The notes beneath the pieces were generated by a model. It saw only the letters and a program-made list of their open reading frames with translations, did no database searches and was not told the DNA's origin. A stretch of DNA of 64,000 nucleotides, taken from contig CBDICN010000002.1 of NCBI GenBank assembly GCA_965277355.1, positions 1-64,000 of the forward strand. The letters run 5' to 3'. This document shows, in pieces, positions 16,308-24,464 of the stretch. The translations under genes were made by a program, and so were the position numbers. Numbering within the stretch: position 1 is the first letter of the stretch; every line of letters starts with the position of its first letter. The DNA comes from RH-AL1 sp965277355 (GTDB taxonomy: Bacteria > Pseudomonadota > Alphaproteobacteria > Rhizobiales > Beijerinckiaceae).

Positions 16308-17233
16308 TGTCCTGTAGAAGCATCCTGATCATCGGGCCGAACGGAATGCTCGGGAGCGCCTTCAAGGCGGCGCTCCCGGATCGTCCGCTGCAAGTCGCGA
16401 CCCATCGTGACTTCTCTGGATTGGATGGAGATCGCGTTGCGATGAAGATCGCCGATTCCGGCGCCGACGTCGTTATAAATTGTGCGGCAGACACCGACGT
16501 TGAAAGCGCCGAGGACGCGCCAAGGCGCGCGATGTTGGCGAACGCAATTCTGCCGAAGATGATCGCCCGCGGCTGCCGAAAGCGCCGATCGCTTTTGGTG
16601 CACTTCTCATCCACCGGCTGCTACGGGGCTTACAAGATCGAGCCCTATTGCGAGTCCGACGCTCTCAAGCCGACGACCGTCCATCACTACTCTAAGGCTG
16701 CCGGAGAACGGGCAATCCGAGAAATTGGCTGCGACGCCATGATCCTTCGCTTAGGCTGGCTCTATGGCGGAGAGCCCGGTCTTCGTAAGAACTTCGTCTG
16801 GGCCCGATTGGCCGAGGCTAGCGGAAGCTCGTCCATCGGCTCCAATCCGCTTCAGGTGGGATGTCCAACCTTCGTCGAAGATGTGGTGCGACAGACGCAA
16901 GTTCTCGTGGAGGCCGGGGCCCGAGGCACGTTCAACTGCGTGGGAACAGGGCGCGCCTCCCGTTTCGATTATGTAAAGCACATCATCTGGGCGGCGGGCC
17001 TAACCGTGGACGTGAGGCCGCAGACGTTCGCGCGGAAAGCCCCGGTCTCGATGAACGAGGCGGCGGTCAACGCCGAGCTGGACCGGCTTGGCTTGAACGT
17101 GATGCCCGCATGGACGGAGTCGCTCACGGGCTACGTTCGCAGACTGTGCGCTCGCGAAGAAGGGACGGGCGGCGCGCCGTCCCACCTCGCGTCGAGGATG
17201 GCCGACGCCATGCCGGCCGTCGAGCACGGATGA
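16304..17233 (+). CDS. RmlD-like SDR sugar reductase
   Basis: A 309-residue extended SDR of the dTDP-4-dehydrorhamnose reductase type. It has ILIIGPNGMLGSAFKAAL at the N-terminus, DVVINCAADTDVESAEDAP, HFSSTGCYGAYK, and the active-site pair in TVHHYSKAAGERAI (Tyr, Lys). LRLGWLYGGEPGLRKNF follows. In context it should reduce the 4-keto group of the CDP-6-deoxyhexose made upstream. The start ATG (16304, or 16307 immediately after it) overlaps the preceding stop codon; AGGGG lies upstream. Confidence 0.82.
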   Translation: MMSCRSILIIGPNGMLGSAFKAALPDRPLQVATHRDFSGLDGDRVAMKIADSGADVVINCAADTDVESAEDAPRRAMLANAILPKMIARGCRKRRSLLVHFSSTGCYGAYKIEPYCESDALKPTTVHHYSKAAGERAIREIGCDAMILRLGWLYGGEPGLRKNFVWARLAEASGSSSIGSNPLQVGCPTFVEDVVRQTQVLVEAGARGTFNCVGTGRASRFDYVKHIIWAAGLTVDVRPQTFARKAPVSMNEAAVNAELDRLGLNVMPAWTESLTGYVRRLCAREEGTGGAPSHLASRMADAMPAVEHG

Positions 17234-17257
17234 GCAGCGACACGAGATCGAACGACC

Positions 17258-19996
17258 ATGCCCGTCATCAATCTCCCCACCGCCGCCGCCGAGACTTGCG
17301 AAGCGCTTTCCCAATGCGACGTCTGCATCATCGGATCGGGACCAGCCGGCAGCACGATCGCACGCGAACTTAGCGGGACCCGTCTTCGCGTCACAATCTT
17401 AGAAAGCGGCGGAGTCGAGCGAACCGAGTTCGCGGATTCGCTCAACCAAGTCGTCAACGTCGGTCGTCCGCGTGTCGAGGATCAATGGGCGGTCCGGAAC
17501 CGCATCCTCGGGGGGAGTTCCTACACGTGGGGCGGTCGATGCGGGCAGTTCGACGAGATCGACTACGAGGCACGTCCATGGGTACCATACTCAGGCTGGC
17601 CTTTGGAGGCGGCCGACTTCGATGCCTTCCTCGAATCCACCGCGGCTTACCTCGGCCTGGCCATTGCACCCAACCTCCAGGAGGAGGGCTTCTGGCGTTT
17701 CGCCAACATCAAGCCGAAGGGGGCGCCAAACGCCGATAGGCTGATGCCGTTCTTCTGGCAGTTCAGTCGCCACGGAGATGATAGCTACCGCTACGAGTAC
17801 ATGCGTTTCGGGCGACAGCTGCTCAAGGAGATGCCGGCGAACGTCACGTTGGTCACGCAGGCGACCGTTCTTCGCGTCGTTCCGGTCGCATCAGGCCGGC
17901 GCGTGCAGAGCGTCTTATATGCGGCGTCTGAGGGCCAAGCGCGCGAGCTCCGCTGCGAAGCGGTCGTCCTTTGCGGCGGCGGCATCGAGAACGCTCGCCT
18001 CCTGTTGATGTCCGACGACGTGACGCCGCGAGGTCTCGGGAACGACCGCGATCTGGTCGGCCGATTTCTCATGGACCACCCGCGCGGACCCGTCGGCACC
18101 TTCGATCTGCAAGGATCGCGCGAATTGCAGCGGCGTCTCGGCCGATACAACGTGCGAGGGCACCTGTTCCGCGCCGGCGTGCGGCTTAGCCCGACCGTTC
18201 AGCGCGACGAAGGCTTGTTGAATTGCGCGGCTTGGCTCGGCGAGGTTCCAAGCTCGTCCGATCCCTTGGAGGCCGTCAAGCGCATGGCGCGGGGAAAACC
18301 GGCGCTTCCGAGCGATCTGATCACCCTAGCCTCCAACGCGGCTTTCTTGGCGCGAGGCTGCTACGACTATTTCGTCAGACATAACGGCCTTCCGCGGAAG
18401 CTGACGGCGCTCACGCTCGACGCGATGTGTGAACAGCGTCCCGATCCCGAAAGCCGGGTAACCCTCTCGGATCGACGCGACCGACTTGGCCTACGGAGGT
18501 CTCAAATCGATTGGCGCGTGCATGCGGACGAGGCCCGCAGCATGCGCCGCATAGCGGAGCTTGTTGCCGAGGAGTTCCCACGTCTCGGGTTGCCGGCTCC
18601 GCAGCTCGCCGACTGGGTCCGGCAGGGCGCCTCGTTCCCCGCCGACATCATGGACGTCGGACACCCGACCGGCACCACGCGCATGGCGGAGAGCCCATCG
18701 AGAGGCGTCGTTGATCGCGATTGTATGGTGTTCGGTGTCGACGGCCTCTACGTCTCGGGCAGCTCAGTGTTCCCGACCGCCGGACATTGCAATCCGACGC
18801 ACATGATCGTCGCCATGGCTCTCCGGCTCGCCGCCCACCTCAAGACAGCGGCCACCATCGCGACGCCGATCGGAGACGACGCTCGTAGGGCACTTGCGAC
18901 ACTCAAGCCGAAGGTGCTTCTCACCGGCGCGACCGGACGCATCGGCCGCGTGGTGCTCGCAGACCTGCTCGAGCGCGGCTATCACGTGCGCGCGACGACG
19001 TCCAAGATGCCGCTGCCGGTGAATGCGGACCATGATGGCCGCTGCGAATGGCATCACGTCGATTTCCTGCAATCGGGCGGCTACGACGATCTGCTCGAGG
19101 GGTGTTCCGCCGTCATCCACCTTGCCGCGGAGCTGGGCGCCAAGGAGCGCATGGTAGGGATCAACACGGAGGCAACGCGCAGGCTCGCGGAGGGCGCGGA
19201 GCGATTGAACGTCGCGAGCTTCTGCTACGTCAGTTCGGTCTCCGTCTACGGCAGCGGTCGCGGACGGATCATCTCGGAAGAGGCGTCCGTCCTGACCGAC
19301 GACCATGACGTGCGGTCGGAATATTGGGCGCTCGCATACGTGCGCGCCTACGGTCGGACCAAGCTCGCCGGGGAGCACGCCATCCGCGCCGCCGCGTGCA
19401 AGACCCGCTATACGATCTTCCGTCCAACCGTGGTGGTCGATGTCCCAGACATCATCGGCATCCGTGACTGGAGTTTGGTCAAGCGCGTCCTCGCCGCGCA
19501 TCGCCACTCGCATCACGTCTACGTATGGGACGTGTCCGACGCGCTGATCTGGTCTCTGGAGAAGGAGATGCGGCAACCATCGACACCCGGAAGCGTCGAA
19601 GTCTTCAACCTTTCGGAGGATGATTATCGCGAGCCGACCCACGCGGCCTTCCTTGCCAAGGCGTGGGCGGTAAGTGGCGATCGCCGGTTCCGCGTTGTTC
19701 GGGTGCCCGGCGCGGTGGACTGGCTGCACGATTTCATCCGCTTCCACAGCCTGCCGCTCCGCAATCCCCTCTGGCGCATGCGCTTCCCAAACAACCGTCT
19801 GCGTGCAGCGGGTTACAGTCCCCGCTACGGGATGGCGCATGCGTACGCTCTGGCCCTAGGTGCGCTTCGGGCGGAAGCCCGCGGCGAACCTCGGCAGCAT
19901 GATGCGCGCGCGAGCCTCGCGTCCGGGGCCCTTCTTGGCGGGCGCGATCGAACTGCCGGCAGGCGGTATCCCGATGATGCCGGCGCCACGACGTAA
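17258..19996 (+). CDS. GMC-family oxidoreductase fused to an NAD(P)-dependent SDR
   Basis: A 912-residue two-domain enzyme. Residues 1 to about 540 are a flavin-dependent GMC oxidoreductase: FAD motif CIIGSGPAGSTIAREL (G26-G31), LGGSSYTWGGR, CGGGIENARLLLMS, and the C-terminal DVGHPTGTTRMAES and SSVFPTAGHCNPTHM with the catalytic His. Residues about 549 to 870 are an extended SDR: VLLTGATGRIGRVVL, AVIHLAAELGAKE, and the Tyr-Lys pair in RAYGRTKLAGEHAI. The frame is uninterrupted through the linker. It closes the CDP-sugar operon 24 bases after the reductase gene. A plausible role is oxidising then reducing or epimerising a sugar hydroxyl, but this is inference. Confidence 0.9.
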   Translation: MPVINLPTAAAETCEALSQCDVCIIGSGPAGSTIARELSGTRLRVTILESGGVERTEFADSLNQVVNVGRPRVEDQWAVRNRILGGSSYTWGGRCGQFDEIDYEARPWVPYSGWPLEAADFDAFLESTAAYLGLAIAPNLQEEGFWRFANIKPKGAPNADRLMPFFWQFSRHGDDSYRYEYMRFGRQLLKEMPANVTLVTQATVLRVVPVASGRRVQSVLYAASEGQARELRCEAVVLCGGGIENARLLLMSDDVTPRGLGNDRDLVGRFLMDHPRGPVGTFDLQGSRELQRRLGRYNVRGHLFRAGVRLSPTVQRDEGLLNCAAWLGEVPSSSDPLEAVKRMARGKPALPSDLITLASNAAFLARGCYDYFVRHNGLPRKLTALTLDAMCEQRPDPESRVTLSDRRDRLGLRRSQIDWRVHADEARSMRRIAELVAEEFPRLGLPAPQLADWVRQGASFPADIMDVGHPTGTTRMAESPSRGVVDRDCMVFGVDGLYVSGSSVFPTAGHCNPTHMIVAMALRLAAHLKTAATIATPIGDDARRALATLKPKVLLTGATGRIGRVVLADLLERGYHVRATTSKMPLPVNADHDGRCEWHHVDFLQSGGYDDLLEGCSAVIHLAAELGAKERMVGINTEATRRLAEGAERLNVASFCYVSSVSVYGSGRGRIISEEASVLTDDHDVRSEYWALAYVRAYGRTKLAGEHAIRAAACKTRYTIFRPTVVVDVPDIIGIRDWSLVKRVLAAHRHSHHVYVWDVSDALIWSLEKEMRQPSTPGSVEVFNLSEDDYREPTHAAFLAKAWAVSGDRRFRVVRVPGAVDWLHDFIRFHSLPLRNPLWRMRFPNNRLRAAGYSPRYGMAHAYALALGALRAEARGEPRQHDARASLASGALLGGRDRTAGRRYPDDAGATT

Positions 19997-20087
19997 CTCG
20001 GGGACGCATGGCGTGAAAGACGGAGTCGTGAAGCTCCATGTACCGGTTGCGCCCGGCAAGTCGATCCAAGTCGCCTTTGGTGCGCTC

Positions 20088-21101
20088 CTAGAGAAGCGGA
20101 CGTTCCACTCCAAACAACTCAGGTTGTTCGACGAAAAGCTTCCTCTGCGCCGAATACTGCGGTCCGAAAGCGAAGTGGGCGGCGAACGCCATGCTGGTAA
20201 TGACGCCAGGCCGCGACAATTCCTGTGCCCGGGCGCAAAGCCAAGCCTCGTCGCCCCCGAGAGTACTGATCCCCATCAAGAGCCGACGACGGTGGACGAT
20301 GAAGTAACCGATGTGTTCCCAAAAGCTTCGCTCGAAAACGATGAGCCCGATGCTGAATTGTATCGGGCAACACATACGTTCCTTCGGACGCCTTCGCAAC
20401 ACGTCCGCGGTCTTCTCCAGCGGAACGGTGTGCTCCCAAATCCAGCGCGCGGCCTCCGGATCGTTTTGGATTGCCAGACCGGCTGTCGCCAGCCGCGCGA
20501 TCCCGAACCTCGCCTCGTACTCGTCAAGTAATCCCAGTGTCTGGAGCAGGTAACGGTAGGTCAGTCCGTTGAGCGGAATGACCGGCGCGACAAAGCCCGG
20601 GTCGATGATACCTTCGGCCTTGATATCTTTGTATTCTTGGATGAGACAGGCTATTGTATCCGGAAGCAGAAACATGTCCTCGTCCAGTTTCACGACAAGT
20701 TCGGCCTCGACGTGAAGCTTCAATGCGATATTCTGTGCCAGCGCGACATCGTTTGTGGAGGTTGTGAGATAGCTCCACCCTTTCTCGCCGCAGACTGTTG
20801 CTAGCCGCTCCACGCGCTTACCGGGCGTCACGATACAGATGTCGGCGTCCACAATTGCCATCTCAAAGCGCCGGAATACATGGCTCCATAGTTCCGGCTT
20901 GTATCCGGCCAACATGACAATGAGGGTTTTTCTCGATTTGCGTCTATCATCGAGGCGGTACTTGTCGTAGAGCCGCATAGCGCCCTCCGCAGACTTAGCC
21001 CGTCGCTTGACGCGTTCGTAGAGCCCCGTTGCAATATCGTGCTTTTGCGTGCTGCGGAATTCGACGCGACCGAATGAATGCATCCGCCCCGGCCACGCCA
21101 T
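20088..21101 (-). CDS. Putative GT-A-type glycosyltransferase
   Basis: A 337-residue soluble protein of glycosyltransferase-like architecture. An N-terminal Rossmann-like part has KTLIVMLAGYKPELWSHVF and DADICIVTPGKRV. It is followed by a candidate metal site in ELVVKLDEDMFLLPDTI, where GT-A enzymes keep their DxD, and GISTLGGDEAWLCARA. I cannot assign a CAZy family. The ATG at 21101 has a perfect AGGAGG 8 bases upstream. It is convergent with the GMC-SDR gene and divergent from glf. Confidence 0.65.
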   Translation of the reverse strand: MAWPGRMHSFGRVEFRSTQKHDIATGLYERVKRRAKSAEGAMRLYDKYRLDDRRKSRKTLIVMLAGYKPELWSHVFRRFEMAIVDADICIVTPGKRVERLATVCGEKGWSYLTTSTNDVALAQNIALKLHVEAELVVKLDEDMFLLPDTIACLIQEYKDIKAEGIIDPGFVAPVIPLNGLTYRYLLQTLGLLDEYEARFGIARLATAGLAIQNDPEAARWIWEHTVPLEKTADVLRRRPKERMCCPIQFSIGLIVFERSFWEHIGYFIVHRRRLLMGISTLGGDEAWLCARAQELSRPGVITSMAFAAHFAFGPQYSAQRKLFVEQPELFGVERPLL

Positions 21102-21258
21102 TGGACATTCCTCCTGCAAAACATCGCCGGATACTATTCAAAATATAGCCTAAATGTTGAAATAAAATTGGTAGTATTTTTCTCTAAAAAGAATTTGCGT
21201 TTCAAACAGCTTTGATTTATTTCGAGTCGCGTGGTGTCATTCCGGTCTCAGAATTGAA

Positions 21259-22470
21259 GTGAAAGCAGATAAGCGGCCAGTTCTCGTCGTAGGAGCGGGC
21301 TTTGCCGGCGCGGTTTACGCTCGCACTCTCGCGGAGGCAGGTGTGCCGGTGGTAATGATCGACAAGCGCCCGCATGTTGGCGGGAACAGTCACGACCAAG
21401 TGCATGAAACCGGCACCCGTTTTCACACCTACGGACCGCACCTTTTTCACACCAGCAACCGTGACGTCGTTTCATGGATTACGCGTTTCGGCGAGTTCGT
21501 GCCATATCGGCATAGCGTCACAGTCAAAATGAAGCGGCAGCAATATGTTCCGATCCCGATCAACATTCTCACATTGAATGCTGTCTTCAAGCAGAGCCTC
21601 GCCACGAAAGAGCAAGCGACTCAATTTCTCGACTCGTTGTCCTCTCCTCAGGCTGTCGAGGCGAATGCTTCGGATTATTTAAACGCGCGACTTGGAAAAA
21701 CTTTGACCGATCTGTTTTTTCGACCCTATACGAGAAAGATGTGGGCGTGCGATTTAGAGGATCTCGATGCCTCGGTCGTTCGCCGCATCCCGATACGCGT
21801 CGACAGCAATTCTGCTTATTTCCCGGACGACACGTTCCAGGGTTTGCCTAAAAAAGGGTATAACCGCCTTTTTGAAAATATACTCGATGACGATTTGATA
21901 ACCGTCTGCTGCAACACAGCTTTCCATAAAGGCATGCTGAAACGGCATCATTTCGTTTTCAATAGCATGCCCATCGATGAGTTTTACGATTCTCGCTACG
22001 GACCTCTGCCATACAGATCGATCCGGTTTCACCAGCGCGTGGTCTCCAACCGAACATATTGCGGTCCAACAGCCGTCATCAATTTTTCCGACAATCGCAA
22101 ATATACCCGACAAACGGATTGGTCGAAGCTGCCTGGTCACAAGGCGTTCGAAACGGGACACCGCTTGCTTACTCTTGAGGAGCCCTGCTGTTATACCGAA
22201 AACAATTTCGAGAGATACTATCCAGATCGTGCACTCGATAAGGTCAATGCGAGAAATCTGCTGGCGTACAACGAACTGGCGAACAACGAAGCGTCGATCA
22301 AATTCATCGGGCGATGCGGCACCTACCAATATCTTGACATGCATCAGGTGATCAATCAGTCGCTTCAGGGCGCAGCGAAGTGGCTGGCACGGTACAAAAT
22401 GCCTTGCGACTTGCGCCAGGACGTTCCTCGGGGACGCCTGCGGTTTTCAGCCAGTCGCTTGGCATCCTAG
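21259..22470 (+). CDS. glf: UDP-galactopyranose mutase
   Basis: A flavoenzyme that converts UDP-galactopyranose to UDP-galactofuranose, so the polysaccharide probably contains galactofuranose. The 403 residues have the FAD motif VLVVGAGFAGAVYAR (G12-G17), HVGGNSHDQ, GTRFHTYGPHLFHTSN, FFRPYTRKMWACDLEDLDAS and the C-terminal RCGTYQYLDMHQVI. The start is a GTG with weak signal upstream. The gene is clearly less GC-rich than its neighbours, a sign of separate origin. Its TAG stop is exactly where an IS630 copy has inserted; without the IS the stop would read the same. Confidence 0.95.
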   Translation: MKADKRPVLVVGAGFAGAVYARTLAEAGVPVVMIDKRPHVGGNSHDQVHETGTRFHTYGPHLFHTSNRDVVSWITRFGEFVPYRHSVTVKMKRQQYVPIPINILTLNAVFKQSLATKEQATQFLDSLSSPQAVEANASDYLNARLGKTLTDLFFRPYTRKMWACDLEDLDASVVRRIPIRVDSNSAYFPDDTFQGLPKKGYNRLFENILDDDLITVCCNTAFHKGMLKRHHFVFNSMPIDEFYDSRYGPLPYRSIRFHQRVVSNRTYCGPTAVINFSDNRKYTRQTDWSKLPGHKAFETGHRLLTLEEPCCYTENNFERYYPDRALDKVNARNLLAYNELANNEASIKFIGRCGTYQYLDMHQVINQSLQGAAKWLARYKMPCDLRQDVPRGRLRFSASRLAS

Positions 22471-23561
22471 TGGATAGATTCCAACACTTGGTGCCCGCGT
22501 TTGACGGCGGCGATGATTTTGTCCGGATCGGCTTTCCAATGGAAGGGTTTCGGGGCCTTGTTGGTCTCGGCGAGGAAGCGGTTGATGGCGGCTTGAAGAT
22601 CGACGATCGAACGGAAGACGCCGCGCTTGAGCCGTCGCCGCGTGAGCTTGGCGAAGAAGCCCTCGACGGCGTTCAGCCAGGAAGCCGATTTCGGCGTGAA
22701 GTGGAAGGTGAAGCGCGGGTGGCGGCCGAGCCAGGCGAGAACCTTCGGGTGCTTGTGGACGGCATAGTTGTCGAGGATGACCTCGACCGTCTTTCCGGCC
22801 GGCACCTCGGCCTCGATGGCGTTGAGGAAGCGGACGAACTCCTGATGCCGGTGACGCTGCATGCAGCGCCCGATGACCTTTCCCTCGAGCACGTCGAGGG
22901 CGGCGAACAGCGTCGTCGTACCGTGGCGCTTGTAGTCATGGGTCATGGTGCCGAGCCGGCCCTTCTTCATCGGCAGGCCGGGTTGGGTGCGGTCGAGCGC
23001 CTGGATCTGGCTCTTCTCGTCGAGCGACAACACGATGGCGTGCGCCGGAGGATCGACGTAAAGGCCGACGACGTCGCGCAGCTTGGCGGCGAACAGGGGA
23101 TCGTTGGACAGCTTGAAGCGGCGGACGCGATGCGGCGCCAGCCCATGCGCCTTCCAGATACGCTGAACCGAGGAAACGCTGATGCCCATGGCTTCGGCCA
23201 TGGCGGGCGCGGTCCAATGCGTCGTCTCGCCGGGCGGCTCGGACTGCGTCAGGGCGACGACCTTGTCGACGACCTCCCTCGGCAGCGGCGGCTTGCCGGG
23301 CGGCCGCGTCTTGTCGCGCAAGAGGCCGGCGACGCCCTCCCGCATGAAACGCTCCTGCCAGCGCCACACCGCGGTCTTGGCGACGTTCGCCTCGCGCATG
23401 ATCGCGTTGGTGCCGAGCCCGGCGGCGGTCAGCAGCACGATGCGGCAGCGCCAGACATGGTTCTGCGGGCTGCCGCGATCGGCGACGATCGCCTTCATGC
23501 GGGCTTCGTCGGCAATGGTGACTTCGATCCTGATCCCTGTGCGCATCCCGAAGACTCGCAC
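22467..23561 (-). CDS. IS630-family DDE transposase, copy 1
   Basis: A 364-residue transposase: N-terminal helix-turn-helix region (CRIVLLTAAGLGTNAIMREA, VAKTAVWRWQERF), then the DDE_3-type catalytic domain. The acidic residues lie in VLSLDEKSQIQAL, VEVILDNYAVHKHP and ASWLNAVEGFFAKL. The GTG start is at 23561 with an alternative ATG at 23546. The TAG stop is completed by the CTAG target site, not by the element. It differs from the second copy by two visible residues (Val3/Ile3 and a Lys/Glu near the C-terminus). Confidence 0.95.
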   Translation of the reverse strand: MRVFGMRTGIRIEVTIADEARMKAIVADRGSPQNHVWRCRIVLLTAAGLGTNAIMREANVAKTAVWRWQERFMREGVAGLLRDKTRPPGKPPLPREVVDKVVALTQSEPPGETTHWTAPAMAEAMGISVSSVQRIWKAHGLAPHRVRRFKLSNDPLFAAKLRDVVGLYVDPPAHAIVLSLDEKSQIQALDRTQPGLPMKKGRLGTMTHDYKRHGTTTLFAALDVLEGKVIGRCMQRHRHQEFVRFLNAIEAEVPAGKTVEVILDNYAVHKHPKVLAWLGRHPRFTFHFTPKSASWLNAVEGFFAKLTRRRLKRGVFRSIVDLQAAINRFLAETNKAPKPFHWKADPDKIIAAVKRGHQVLESIH

Positions 23562-23617
23562 GACCGCGGCCCAACGGGAATCCCACGACGGACTCTATCG
23601 AATGACGTTATCCACTA
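22468..23617 (-). mobile_element. IS630-family insertion sequence, copy 1
   Basis: The element body is about 1146 bases, running from GTGGATAGATTCC to CGTTATCCAC, with a short terminal inverted repeat GTGGATA. It is flanked on both sides by the duplicated TA of a CTAG target, the known preference of IS630. It carries one transposase gene on the minus strand. It sits in the stop codon of glf and separates it from the GH16 gene. Confidence 0.92.
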
Positions 23618-23636
23618 GAGGATCAGGGCACACGAA

Positions 23637-24464
23637 ATGACCAGAAGGAAGGTCGCTCGTTCAGCCGCGCTTCTGCTGTCCTTGGCCGCAATCCTCGGAG
23701 TCGTTCCGACCAGACTCGTGAAATCGGACCCCCATCGCCTGGATCTCTCGGGTTACAAGCTCGCCTTCCACGAGGACTTCAAGCACCTGAGCGTTTCGGC
23801 CAACGGACCGAACACGCGATGGGTCGCGCACACGCCCTGGCACGGCGACTTCGGCGACGCGCGCTTCGTGGATCCGCGCCAAGGTTTCCCGTTCCAGAAC
23901 AACGGCACCTTCCGCATCGAGATGCGGAAGAACGCGCTCGGTCAGTGGGAATCTGGCCTGCTGGCATCCGTCGATCAGAACGGAAACGGCTTCGCGCTTC
24001 GCTACGGCTACTTCGAGGTGCGCGCCAAGCTGCCCTCCAGTCCGGGGGTGTGGCCCGCGTTCTGGCTCGACAGCTTCGTGCCGTCGCCCTCACCGGATCC
24101 AAGCATCGAGATCGACGTGTTCGAGCACTACGGCAAGTTTCCGGGTGCCTTCAACACGACGGTGACCACGTGGCCAAAGGGAGGCGGGAAGCCGCCTTCG
24201 AATATGTATATCAAGCTCGTGCCTGACGGCACGCTGTCGCAAGCCTTCCATACCTACGGCGCCGAGGTCACGCCGGCCTGGACGATTTTCTATTTCGACG
24301 GGCTGGAATATTGGCGTGTTGCGACGCCGTCCGAGCACAAGCATCCTTTGATGATCCTAGTGGATCTCGGGCTTGGCGGAGGATGGCCGATCGATCAGAC
24401 GGCAAATCCCTCCTACCTCGAGATCTCGGATATTCGCGCCTACGCGCCGAACGGATCGCGTTAA
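23637..24464 (+). CDS. Secreted glycoside hydrolase family 16 (beta-glucanase type)
   Basis: A 275-residue GH16 endoglycanase, like ExoK, ExsH and licheninases that trim bacterial exopolysaccharide. An N-terminal signal or anchor helix (SAALLLSLAAILGVV) implies Sec export. The catalytic motif is SIEIDVFEHYG with nucleophile Glu158, Asp160 and acid/base Glu163. FEVRAKLPSSPGVWPAFWL before it and LMILVDLGLGGGWP after it are standard GH16 strands. It follows the IS by 19 bases and converges with a four-base overlap on the next gene. It probably controls chain length or release of the polymer. Confidence 0.92.
   Translation: MTRRKVARSAALLLSLAAILGVVPTRLVKSDPHRLDLSGYKLAFHEDFKHLSVSANGPNTRWVAHTPWHGDFGDARFVDPRQGFPFQNNGTFRIEMRKNALGQWESGLLASVDQNGNGFALRYGYFEVRAKLPSSPGVWPAFWLDSFVPSPSPDPSIEIDVFEHYGKFPGAFNTTVTTWPKGGGKPPSNMYIKLVPDGTLSQAFHTYGAEVTPAWTIFYFDGLEYWRVATPSEHKHPLMILVDLGLGGGWPIDQTANPSYLEISDIRAYAPNGSR

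Noticed and set aside
22380..23618. Long frame opposite the transposase (also in the second copy)
   Set aside because: It recurs only because the IS recurs; the DDE transposase frame is the coding one.
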